A DNA stretch of 64,000 nt, from assembly GCA_011799875.1 (NCBI GenBank), contig CM022297.1:536023479-536087478 (forward strand). Reading direction: 5' to 3'. Source of the DNA: Thinopyrum elongatum. Lineage: Eukaryota > Streptophyta > Magnoliopsida > Poales > Poaceae. Below the pieces are notes generated by a model. It was not told the origin of the DNA. It did not search any database and saw only the letters and a list, made by a program, of their open reading frames with translations. A program made the translations under genes and the position numbers. Each line of letters starts with the position of its first letter. Position 1 is the stretch's first letter. Positions 48,717 to 57,749 of the stretch are shown one piece after another.

Positions 48717-48968
48717 TCATAATTTGTAGTCTGCATATAAGTTTTCTCTGAAGTCAAAGTATCTCTACTTTGACCAAACTTATAGAAAGAAGTATCAACA
48801 TTCACAATGTCAAATCAATTGACATTGTTAGATTCATTGTGAAATGTAGTTTCATAGAATATATGTTTTTATTGAAGTATTGATATTTTTTAATATAAAG
48901 TTGGTCAAACTTTGTAAAGTTTGACTTGGCAAAAATCAAATACGCTGAGTAAAAAGGATGGGAGGGTG
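48717..48968. mobile_element. Stowaway (Mariner-type) MITE, about 250 bp
   Basis: Left end ctccctccgatcat preceded by TA (48715-48716); right end aaaggatgggagggtg followed by TA (48969-48970). Inner sequence is self-complementary in part (ctttgaccaaactt and aagtttgactt). TA duplications and ctccctcc ends are the Stowaway pattern. Confidence 0.75.
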
Positions 48969-49254
48969 TATAATAGGCACTTTCAAAATACCCCATATAA
49001 ATAAGGTATTAACTAAGGTTGCACCCTAACTATAATTTTAGAAAAAATTAACACGCAAGATAATAGCATAATTGGAATCTATATATTTCTATGAGTGATT
49101 TTCATATATAACATGTTAGCTTTAGAATTGGGGTTAATATTTGGAAAAGCATTTGAATATGTCCGAAAAAGGTTAAATAGAGACTTACTGGGCTGAATGC
49201 AGCCCATCTTCTAAGTATTTGGAGGGAAAAGGAAGGAAACGAAAAATGGAGGAA

Positions 49255-49306
49255 GCTGGGATCGAACCCAGCTCTCCGACGCGGAGAAGCGCGACTCTTG
49301 CCACTA
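49255..49306 (-). repeat. tRNA-like stretch (SINE head or tRNA relic)
   Basis: On the minus strand GCTGGGTTCGATCCCAGC (49272-49255) is a perfect T-arm: a 6-bp stem and a B box GGTTCGATCCC. About 25-30 nt upstream TAGTGGCAAGAG (49306-49295) resembles an A box. I do not see a full cloverleaf with acceptor stem, so I do not call a tRNA gene. A tRNA-derived SINE is the simplest reading. Confidence 0.5.
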
Positions 49307-49499
49307 GGATGCGCACCAACCAAAGGCAACGACCCATGTACTGAACCAAAAAGTTTTTTCACTTAGCGGTGGCATTGGGTGTAATTTGTGTCAACTACAA
49401 GGGCAATTCTATGACATACGGGCAGAAGCAATAGCCCTTTATTATTAGGTATAGATATAGATATAGATAGATTAGGTGCAGCTTTTCAGTTAGCATGTC

Positions 49500-50009
49500 A
49501 GAGCATCTCTAGCAGATCCCGCAACCGGTTGTCCGGCAAAACTCGTTTAAGGGCGCCCGCAAAACTTTTTTACGGTACCGCGAGCCCACTGGCGGAACAG
49601 ATCCCGGAAACCCGTCCTGCAACCATGCCGGAGGGCTCGCTGTATCGCAAATAAAATTATTGACAAGTTCATCATCACTAGTTCATATCTAGTTCATCAT
49701 CATATATATACATCACTAGTTGATCATCATACTAGTTCATCACATCCAAAATCATGCGCAAGATACGAGGTATCAAGTTCAGCCTTACAAATGCGCGATC
49801 AAACAAAACAAAAGATGCTCAAATGACATAGAGCAATCAAGCAACATCTTCATTGTTGCGAAGAACGTCACCTGCATCTTCATGAACATGGACCGGAGAG
49901 TGAGCACCACCATCTTCATGAACTTGGATTGGAGAATGAGCACCGCCACCACCACCACCACCATTCACATGGTTTGCCGAAGCACCAATCCCACCTCCAA
50001 ACCCACCAC
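49500..50009. mobile_element. Fragment of a PIF/Harbinger-type element
   Basis: Starts gagcatctctagcagatccc, a terminal sequence usual for this superfamily in grasses, followed by the agttcatcatcactagttca region. A minus-strand frame ends at 49837 with a Gly-rich tail and a repeated VHEDGGAHSP-like segment, possibly the end of an element protein. The right part is cut by the LTR that starts at 50010. Confidence 0.5.
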
Positions 50010-51207
50010 TGATAACCCACAAGTATAGGGGATCACAACAGTTTTTGAGGGTAGAGTATTCAACCCAAATTTATTGATTCGACACAAGGGGAGCCAAAAA
50101 ATATTCGCAAGTATTAGCAGTTGAGTTGTCAATTCAAGCACACCTGAAAGACTTAATATCTGCAGCAAGGCGATCAGTAGCAAAGTAATATGATAGTAAC
50201 CGTACCAGTGGCAATAGTAACAGTAACAATTTTCTAGTGATTGGAACAGTAGCAACGGCGAAAGTAACTTAGCAAAGATCAATATATGAAAAGCTCGTAG
50301 GTATTGGATCAGCGATGGATAATTGTGTTGGATGGCATTCATCATCTAGCAGTTATAACCTAGAGCGACACAGAACTAGCTCCAATTCATCAATGTAATG
50401 TAGGCATGTATTCCGTATATAGTCATACGTTCTTATGAAAAAGAACTTGCATGACATCTTTTGTCCTACCCTCCCGTGGCAGCGGGGTCCATAAGGAAAC
50501 TAAGGGATATTAATGCCTCCTTTTAATAGAGAACCGGAACAAAGCATTAGCACTTAGTGAATACATGAACTCCTCAAACTACGGTAATCACTGGAAAGAA
50601 TCCCAATTATTATCACTTTGGGGTATGCGGATTATAACTCGTAATAGGTGCATATAACTTGCAAGATAGGATCAAGAACACAAATATATTCATGAAAACA
50701 TAATAGGTTCAGATCTGAAATCATGGCACCCGGGCCCTAGTGACAAGCATTAAGCATAGCAAAGTCATAGCAACATCAATCTCAGACATAGTGGATACTA
50801 GGGATCAAGCCCTAACAAAACTAACTCGATTACATGATAAATCTCATCCAACCCATCACCGTCCAGCAAGCCTACGAAGGAATTACTCGCTCCCGGCGGT
50901 GAGCATCATGAAATTGGTGATGAAGGAAGGTTGATGATGACGATGGCGACAGATTCCACCCTCCGGAGCCCCGAACGGACTCCAGATCAGCCCTCCCGAT
51001 GAAGCACAGGAGCTGGCGGCGGCTCCGTATCGTAAAATGCGATGAATCCTTCTCTCTGATTTTTTCTTGGCGAATAGGTATATATGGAGTTGGAGTTAGG
51101 GTTGCCGGAGGTCCAGGGGGCCCACAAGCTCGCTAGGCGTGCCCTGGGGGGTGGGCGCGCCCTTTGAGCTTGTGGCTCCTGGGTGGCCCCCCTCTGTTAT
51201 CTTTTTC
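50010..51207. mobile_element. Partial LTR of a common Triticeae LTR retrotransposon
   Basis: Starts tgataacccacaagtatagg and continues with sequence (attgattcgacacaagggga, ccctcccgtggcagcgggg, gatcagccctcccga) that I recognise as a very abundant Triticeae LTR. It stops near 51207, where CACTA-like sequence begins, and the rest of the LTR is not seen further right. ORFs inside are unsupported. Family name not assigned. Confidence 0.65.
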
Positions 51208-51370
51208 CACTACTGCAGGTTGGTCCAAACACGACAGTCCAATCAGAGACCCTTCGACGAAACTGTGTGCGATGCATTAATCACAAACGGTGATGTAATA
51301 AAACCGTCAAAAAAGATACAAAACGTTTGCGAAGGCGGTGACATCAAATACGGTTCAGATTAGAGTTGCG

Positions 51371-51650
51371 TGTGCGATGCGTGGCATACCGTTAATCCAA
51401 CAGAACTGTTTGCGATGAGGCAGAAAAACAGAAACGGGCAGCCAGATGAGGGTGTGTGCGATATACGGCATACAGTTCACTAGGATGAACTGTGTGTGAT
51501 TGGGCAACACAATAGAAACGGTCAGCCAGATCAAGGTGTGTGCGATGAAGGGCATACAGTTCACTCGGATGAACTGTTTGCGATGAGTCAAGACAACAGA
51601 AACAGTTCGACTGAACAAGATGTGTGTGATACGCGGCAAACAGGTCCGTA
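51371..51650. repeat. 84-bp subterminal tandem repeats, 3.3 copies
   Basis: Units start at 51371, 51455, 51539 and 51623 (tgtgcgat...), each with ggcatacagttcact and gaactgtttgcgatga-like blocks. The spacing is exactly 84 bp three times. Confidence 0.85.
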
Positions 51651-51730
51651 ATCAGAAATGTGTGCGAAGACCAATAATAACACAGACGATTGCTGCTAAT
51701 AAGCCGTGTGATTTGCTCTGTCTACAGGAC

Positions 51731-51734
51731 AATA

Positions 51735-51779
<45 letters not shown>
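51731..51779. repeat. (CA)n(TA)n microsatellite
   Basis: A run of ca dinucleotides followed by about 14 ta dinucleotides, just 3' of the exonuclease ORF. Confidence 0.95.
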
Positions 51780-51780
<1 letters not shown>

Positions 51781-51877
51781 CTGAAATAAACATCCAACTA
51801 CATAAGTGACGATACAGATCATTCGCGCACACATCAATAAACAATTGCATGCATTCTAAACTAGAAGAAACGATCAT

Positions 51878-52621
51878 CTAGTCATCTACTTCTTGTGACG
51901 CTCCCGCCACTGCTCTATGGCTCGATTCCTTGTCTGGGGCAGGAAGAAGACACTTCCTCATGTCAACGATCCGCCTGTACATCTCGTAGCTTGTGTATGC
52001 GTCCTTGGCCGCGTACTTGACGTGTTGTTCATCCAGTCTCTGATGCCAGACACTGTGCCAGGCGTTCTTGTCCTTCTTGCTCTCATCCTTCATCTTCATG
52101 TAGTAGGGGTCGATGATAGCTGAGGCGAGGTCAACTAGGGAGTTCTGTTTGTTGTTGTCGTTGCCCCAGACCTTGTAGTGGTCTTGGATGTTGACAAGAT
52201 TCTGGCATTTCAAGCCCGAAACCTTGAGCGCTTTTAGATCGTTGGTGGTGTTCACCGTAGCGAAACTGTAGTCGGAGCTATTGATAAACCTGGAGAAACG
52301 CTCGCAAGGTCTTGTGGCCAGGTGGTAGTGGTAGACGAGGACGTCATGTCGCACGCACAACTGGGCGATGACAACGTTCTGATCGTGCCCGGCACGACCA
52401 ATGGTGTACTCGAGGTCGAAGCCGACCACTTGGTACTTGTCCTCAGCAAGCAACTGTTCCATAGTTTGGATGGAGCTCTCCACCGAGACCGGCTCATTCG
52501 TGTACACCATCGAGAGGGCCTTCCCGCTCACGTGGGTGTCCACTATGTGATGCGTGGTGAACTGCCCCCCGTTGTCGTTGTCGGTCGCTGGGAGCACCAT
52601 TGAAGCCATGGAGAGCGCCAT
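51878..52621 (-). CDS. 3'-5' exonuclease domain protein, DEDDy type (247 aa)
   Basis: A single-exon frame from ATG 52621 to TAG 51878-51880; a second ATG four codons on (52609) is also possible. Residues 40-220 form an RNase D/WRN-like 3'-5' exonuclease domain: motif I GFDLEYT (D69, E71), motif II NTTNDLKAL (D128), motif III YAAKDAYTSYEMY (Y203, D207). All five DEDDy residues are kept, so catalysis is plausible. The family removes nucleotides from the 3' end of DNA or RNA; the plant WRN-exonuclease-like members are poorly characterised. No helicase, signal peptide or membrane segment. It lies between the two subterminal repeat arrays of the CACTA-like unit, divergent from the gene at 53654, about 1.03 kb start to start. 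Intact frame despite its transposon setting. Confidence 0.8.
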   Translation of the reverse strand: MALSMASMVLPATDNDNGGQFTTHHIVDTHVSGKALSMVYTNEPVSVESSIQTMEQLLAEDKYQVVGFDLEYTIGRAGHDQNVVIAQLCVRHDVLVYHYHLATRPCERFSRFINSSDYSFATVNTTNDLKALKVSGLKCQNLVNIQDHYKVWGNDNNKQNSLVDLASAIIDPYYMKMKDESKKDKNAWHSVWHQRLDEQHVKYAAKDAYTSYEMYRRIVDMRKCLLPAPDKESSHRAVAGASQEVDD

Positions 52622-53062
52622 TGGAACCGCTGGATATCCTCTCTGTATGTGTCGTTGTGGGTGTGCTTATTGTGTCGTGTGGCGCGAGAGATGAAGGTAA
52701 ATGGCCGCAGGAATAAATGGGGGCCGGGCGGCCTGGATTTTCGGTGCATCCGCATGGCAGTTTTTGCAGCGGGTAACTGCATCGTGGCGCCGCGCCCGGC
52801 GCAACCGCATGCATAATGGCAGCACGAACGTACGTGATCATGTGCCGGCCCCAAACACTGGCAGCGCGCGTGGAGGGACGAGGGCAGAGCGCCCGGAGGG
52901 ACGCGAGAGCACAGCGCGCGTGGTGGGACGCGAGCAGAGCGCGTTGCGGCCGCCTCAACCGCGAGCAACCACATGCATAGAGCAGTTGAACATGCAGGAA
53001 ATGGTCGTCTACAAGCCGGCCGGCAGTTGCGACGCTGCGTAAAGAGCGGCCGTGTGCTACTA

Positions 53063-53290
53063 CCTCCGTCTTCGTCTATTAGTCCCTTTATATTTCGTGC
53101 CATATTTTGACCTTAAATTTAACCAACAAAATATTGATGCAAGTTATAAAAATTATATAATCGGAAACTATGTTCAAATATGAATCCAACGATATAATCT
53201 TTGGCGACATGCATTCGTATTTTATTAGTTAAATCTCTAGTCAAATTTTGGCACAAAAATATATAGACGACTTATAAACCAAGACGCGGG
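53063..53290. mobile_element. Stowaway-type MITE between two divergent genes, 228 bp
   Basis: Left end cctccgtcttcgtctattag with TA at 53061-53062; right end accaagacgcggg with TA at 53291-53292. The ends are imperfect inverted repeats (cctccgtctt and, reversed, cccgcgtctt). It occupies the shared 5' region of the exonuclease ORF and the coiled-coil gene. Confidence 0.7.
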
Positions 53291-53565
53291 TAGTAGGTAA
53301 TTTAATCGCAAACATTTTTTTTATTAACCGTATGTGTACGTGTCCTTTCGTCCTCTTCTCGCACGTCTTGTCACCCCGCTGCCGCAGACGGCTTACAGCG
53401 CAAGTTTGCGCAGCGCGCGGGGGCGTTCTTTTGGCCAAACGGTGGCTCGAAGTGGCGCCAATGAATCGTCGGTGAGACCGTTACTGCGCAACCTCGCAGG
53501 TTCCCGCGCAAGCTTCCCGCCCGACTAGGTGAAATCCCCCAAAATCCCAATGCTTACTGGCCTGC

Positions 53566-53573
53566 TATATAAA
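53566..53573 (+). promoter_or_regulatory. TATA box of the coiled-coil gene
   Basis: TATATAAA at 88 nt upstream of ATG 53654. A start about 30 nt downstream (near 53600) would leave ATG 53579 outside the transcript, which is why I use 53654. Confidence 0.7.
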
Positions 53574-53653
53574 CCATCATGGTCGGCGAGTCCTGCGTCG
53601 CATTTCCCCTCCCTCCCTGTAGCTTATCTCGTCTGCTTCTCCCACAATCACCA

Positions 53654-54407
53654 ATGGCACCGGTCCATCGTCGTCGCTCTGCCACTCCGCCGTCATCAGA
53701 GGACAGCTCCAGCTGGGAGGCTACACCGCGGCGGCGGCGCAGTCCCCGGCGTAGTGTAGTGCGCGTGGCGTCCCTGTTGGGTGTTCGCGGAACACCCACC
53801 ACACGCTCCGCCGCCGCTGCCCGTCGGCAGCTGTTGCCGGCCGCCATTGCCGCCACCCCACCGTCTGCCGCCGTGGCCGCCACACCACCGTCGAAAGCCA
53901 GGGCCATCGCCCGCTCCGCCGCCGTGGCCCGAAGGCGGGAGGTGGCCATCGTGGCCGCCACCCCACTGGCGGCCACCATGGCCATCACCCCGCTCCGCCA
54001 CCGCGGCCCGAAGGCGGGAGGTGGCGGTCGTGCCCGCCGTGGCCGCCAGCCCACCGTCGATCGCCGGGGTCATCACCCGCTCCGCCACCGCCGCCCGAAG
54101 GCGGGAGGCGGAGGTGGAGGCCCGCACGTGCGTCAGCGACCTTGCGCACTACATCGAGTTCCTGCAGGAGGAGGAGGAGCGCCTCGTCGAGCACGCAAAG
54201 AGCCTTACCGCTGCCGTGGCCGCAGCACACGCCGCCGCAGAGGCGAGGAATCAGGAGACCTATGAGGAGAACCACCGCTTCGAGAGGGGTCGTCTGGAGC
54301 GACAGAGGGCGTTCGAGGTGAGCGTCGCTGAAGGTGCAGCAGCGGCAGGCACCGTATTGCAGTTGTCCAGCTCGTCGGTAGGCTCCTCCTCCTCTGCCTC
54401 TTACTGA
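53654..54407 (+). pseudogene. Ala/Arg-rich coiled-coil protein gene with one frameshift
   Basis: The frame from ATG 53654 (caATGGc context) gives MAPVHRRRSATPPSSEDSSS, then Ala/Arg-rich repeats of the type ARSAAVARRREVAIVAATP. In the second of three repeat units an extra C near 53987-53991 shifts the frame. The product in the other frame continues the repeat (RSATAARRREVAVV) and then a helical segment (LAHYIEFLQEEEERLVEHAK, AAAEARNQETYEENHRFERG) and a Ser-rich tail to TGA 54405-54407. So one base separates this from an ORF of about 250 codons. The Glu/Arg-rich part is a likely coiled coil. No known family. It may be a recent pseudogene or an assembly error in a GC-rich repeat. It has its own TATA box and faces away from the exonuclease gene. 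Confidence 0.6.
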
Positions 54408-54732
54408 GCGCGCTCGGCAGAGGAGAGGCTGTCAGAAGTAGTACAAAGCCCCTCCATAGTAGTAGTATTTAGGGGCTATTTTGTTCAGTTCATCTGACTA
54501 TAGATGTGGTGGAACTGTACAACGTACTTAAAATTAGCTAGTATATATAGTTGAACTAGCTATTTCAGTACGTGGTTGGCAATAGTTGGGGAAAAATTTG
54601 GTCGGTTCAGCTGTCGAGTTGAACTGTTTGTATAAAGAACGATTGCTTAATCTATGAATGCAATCTATGCTTAATTACTAAATTTTAGTTGCAAAAATTA
54701 GATAGTGCTAGTGATTTTTAGCTGCATATTTT

Positions 54733-54852
54733 GACAAATGGCAGTGTTACAAGCTTGACAAATGGCAATGTTACTAGATCAACAAATGTCAATCTTTCCA
54801 GTTTGACAAATGGCAATATACCCAATATGACAGATGCAAATCTTACCAAATT
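54733..54852. repeat. 24-bp minisatellite, 5 copies
   Basis: Five consecutive 24-bp units of the form gacaaatggcaatgttacca plus four bases. On the minus strand the array is open and would encode an octapeptide repeat (LPFVKLVT-like), but no gene context supports translation. Confidence 0.9.
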
Positions 54853-54890
54853 GTCTGTACGTGCTTGCACACGGGTCATCCAAAACAACC

Positions 54891-55200
54891 GTTTGCGTTG
54901 AAGGTATGTACAAATCCCGCTCGACATATTTTCTCTTGGCTTAGCGCCGAAGTCTGGCTTTGCATACCGTATTCAATCTGAACCGTTTGCGTTAAAGAGA
55001 TGCACAAATCCTGCGCTGCGAATTTTCCCTTGGCTTTTTGGGAAAGACCATAGCTCTCACTTTGCATACGGGTGTTCTATCTAAAACGTTTGCGATCAAG
55101 AGCTGCACAAATCCTGCTCGGCACATTTTCACTTGGCTTCCTGGGGAAGCTGTCGGTTTGCATACGGGTGTTCTATCTAAAACATTTGCGATGAGTGTTT
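54891..55200. repeat. About 100-bp subterminal repeats, 3.1 copies
   Basis: Units start at gtttgcg near 54891, 54985 and 55088, and attt gcg near 55194 (periods 94, 103, 106). Each holds tgcacaaatcctgc-like, cacttggctt-like and tttgcatacgggtgttctat blocks. Confidence 0.8.
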
Positions 55201-55514
55201 TATATTTAAAAACCATTTACTTGTTTTTAAAGAAAATCGTTTGATAAGTCTGTACATTCAGAGAGAAAAACCCAAGTTCGTTCAAACCATATCTTTCATT
55301 CAGTCACACTGTGAATTTATATTCATATGATCGAGATACACTAATACAGTATTAAACCCCCAAAAAAACTGCGGAGGCGGCGTGCCGCACCGGCGTTGTG
55401 GTCCTCTGGGACGCCATTGTTGAAGTCTTCAAGGAAGCACAGAATGTTCTTCACTTGGAAATCAAACATCATGTCGTCGCGCGATCGACGGGCGGGGCGA
55501 GGGAGGACGGCAAC

Positions 55515-55949
55515 TCACGGCGCTACGAGGTAGCAGTCGACGACGGCATCCCATGCCGATGAGGGGGGCGCACGCACGGGCACGGTCGCGGCGGGTGCAG
55601 GCAAACGCACGGGGACCGGCGCCGCGGTGTGTGCATGGGCGCGCACGGGCACGGGCGCTGGCGCTGGCATGTACACGAGCTCGCGCGGGTCCGCGGAGAC
55701 CTCGCTGACGCCAGCGGCTTCCAGCTCTACGATAGTGCTCGGCGACCAGACCGTCAATGCTACGGGGATGGTCGCTGGCGCATTTGCGGGGATGGGAGCT
55801 AGGACGGGCGCGGGGGCATCAACCACCGCGGCCAGCTCGTTCAGGGCCATGTCCATGAGGCCCCATTCCTCCTTATTTTCTATCTCCTCCGGCTCGGAGT
55901 CGACTTCACCAAACTGGAAGACTAGTGGCAGATGATCCTTTTGCGCCAT
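55515..55949 (-). CDS. Hypothetical Pro/Ala/Val-rich protein (144 aa, possibly longer by splicing)
   Basis: From ATG 55949: MAQKDHLPLVFQFGEVDSEP, an acidic segment EEIENKEEWGLMDMALNELA, then Pro-Ala-Val-rich low complexity (PAPVLAPIPANAPA, PVRAHAHTAAPVPV), ending YLVAP and TGA at 55515-55517. The stop overlaps a possible GT donor (GTGAGTTG), and minus-strand sequence further on (FLEDFNNGVPEDHNAGAARR, about 55430-55370) looks coding, so a two-exon gene is possible. No domain recognised. It lies next to the CACTA-like repeats and may belong to the same unit. Confidence 0.45.
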   Translation of the reverse strand: MAQKDHLPLVFQFGEVDSEPEEIENKEEWGLMDMALNELAAVVDAPAPVLAPIPANAPATIPVALTVWSPSTIVELEAAGVSEVSADPRELVYMPAPAPVPVRAHAHTAAPVPVRLPAPAATVPVRAPPSSAWDAVVDCYLVAP

Positions 55950-56394
55950 GGCGTTGGTGGAGGTCTGCGGGAGGGAGGGGAATGGGAGGCGAACAGTAAG
56001 GCCGCCCGTATTAAACAGCGGCTCGGGCGCTATTAATGGAGAGGATGTGAGCAAGGCGGGCGGCCATGGAAGTCAAAGGGCTCGCTTCCTAGTGAGCCTA
56101 CGCAGCATACATCTTGCACGCTTCCCGGTGAGCCTGCGCATTGGAGGACAACTTGCACGCCTCTCGGTCAGCCTGCGCACTGGACTGCGCTCGCACGCCT
56201 CCCGTTCAGTCAAGCAGCTGTCCGCACGGTACCTCCTATAGCCATTAAAAAAGAGACACGTGGCGTCACGTGAATGGTTAACAGAACACACATGATTTAA
56301 ATTATACAAACGTTTGAGATGTTAAAGTGACAGCTATTTGTTTCAAAATGCCATTTTTGGCTGTTATTCGAGTGCACCTTCTCTCAAAATGGAC

Positions 56395-57745
56395 ACGAAA
56401 AATACCATAGCATGTCGGGTGCCATTCCATGATAGCATGCCAAGTTTCATGAATTTCAGACGAGTTTTGGATTTATTAGAATTTAAAAACAAAGTATCTC
56501 AACGATTTGTCGGCAATCAACAGTGCCCTGGTGTTTGAAATTCATTCCCATTTCTTGCATGGGACCTAAGCATGCACCCAACGACACACATTTGATATGT
56601 CAACCCATTTTTCTGCACTGGAGCTTATGCATGTAGTTCAAATTTGAATTATGCACATAAAATGCCTAGAAAACCCAGTTAATGTATAAAAATGTCCAAG
56701 CGAACCTCGAAAAATCCCAAAAATTGACACAAGAAAAATTTTGAAAGCAAGAAGAGGCAACGGATACGGTTTCGTCCCCAAAGGTGGCACGTTCCCTACC
56801 GAAACCATCAGGCTTGTTGTGAGAAGCTCTGGCTTGCGAGAATCTTATACCGAAACCTGCCCCAAATGGGAAAAAATTTGTACCACAGCATGTTGATGCC
56901 GCTCCATGATAGCATGCCAAGTTTCATGAACTACAGACGAGTTTTGGATTTACTAGAATTTAAAAACCATGTATCTCAATGTTTGCGGCCGAGCAACGGT
57001 GGCAAGGTGTTTGGCATTCATTCCCATTTCTTGCATGGGACCTAAGCATGCAACCAAGGACACAGATTTGATTTTCCAACCAATTTACATGCACTGGAGC
57101 ATGTGCCTGTAGTTCAAATTTGAATTATGCACATAAATGCATAGAAAACTCAGTTAATGTATAAAAATGTCCAAACGAACCCCGAAAAATTCCTAAATTT
57201 AACACAACACTCCTGTTGTTCTATGTCGACACTAGAAAAAAATTGAAATCAAGAAGAGGCAATGGATATCGTTTCGTCCAGAAAGGTGAAACGTTCCCTA
57301 CCGTAACCATGAGGCTTGTTGTGAGAAGCTCTGGTTTGTGAGAAGCTTATACCCCAACCTACCCCAATTGAGACAATATTTTTACCACGGCATGTTGATG
57401 CCGTTCCATGCTAGCATGTCAAGTTTCATAAATTTCAGACGCGTTTTTGATTTACTAGAATTTAAAAACCATGTATCTCAATGTTAGCGGCCGAGCGACG
57501 GTGGCAAGGTGTTTGACATTCATTCTCATTTCTTGCATGGGACTTAAGCATGCAACCAAGGATACACATTTCAATTTTGAACCCATTTATATGCACTGGG
57601 GCATGTGCATGTAGTTCAAATTTGAATTATGCACATAAATACATAGAAAACCCAGTTAATGTATAAAAATGTCCAAGCGAACCCCGAAAAATCCCAAAAA
57701 TTGACACAACACTCCTGTTGTTCTATGTTGACACGAGAAAATTAT
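56395..57745. repeat. Tandem array of ~480-500-bp units, 2.7 copies
   Basis: The landmark caagtttcat occurs at 56441, 56918 and 57420 (periods 477 and 502). Each unit has ccatgatagcatgcc, cagacgagttttggatttac, cccatttcttgcatgggacc, agttcaaatttgaattatgc and gaggcttgttgtgagaagct-type blocks. AT-rich and noncoding. I recognise similar sequence from inside Triticeae CACTA elements, but no ends are visible. Confidence 0.8.
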
Positions 57746-57749
57746 TGAA

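Larger units (their letters stand above)
48441..49472. repeat. Degenerate dispersed repeat with gcgttgcaacggg signature
   Basis: Starts near ctagcaaatatgccgtgcgt tgcaacggg and ends near tttattattaggtatagat with a short gatata run (49449-49470). Both ends are familiar from dispersed grass repeats; I cannot place it in a superfamily. It contains the Stowaway at 48717-48968 and the tRNA-like stretch at 49255-49306. Confidence 0.45.
51208..55250. mobile_element. CACTA-like unit carrying host-type genes; right end not found
   Basis: Begins cactactgcaggttgg at 51208. Just inside are 84-bp repeats with tgtgcgat and tttgcgatg cores (51371-51650), and near the other side are ~100-bp repeats with the same tttgcg core (54891-55200). 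Subterminal repeats around a CACTA end fit this superfamily. No transposase (TNPD-type) ORF is present. Between the repeats lie an exonuclease ORF (minus), a Stowaway MITE and a coiled-coil gene (plus). No matching cactac end in reverse is seen at the right, so the extent is open and the unit may be truncated or may reach past 56 kb. Confidence 0.45.

Noticed and set aside
49255..49330. A tRNA gene on the minus strand
   Set aside because: Only the T-arm is convincing; no acceptor stem or anticodon arm could be matched.
53579..53653. Upstream ATG for the coiled-coil gene
   Set aside because: It is only 6 nt past the TATA box, so it would lie upstream of the expected transcript start.
51371..55200. 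CRISPR array
   Set aside because: Repeats are long, contiguous and eukaryotic transposon-type, with no unique spacers and no cas genes.
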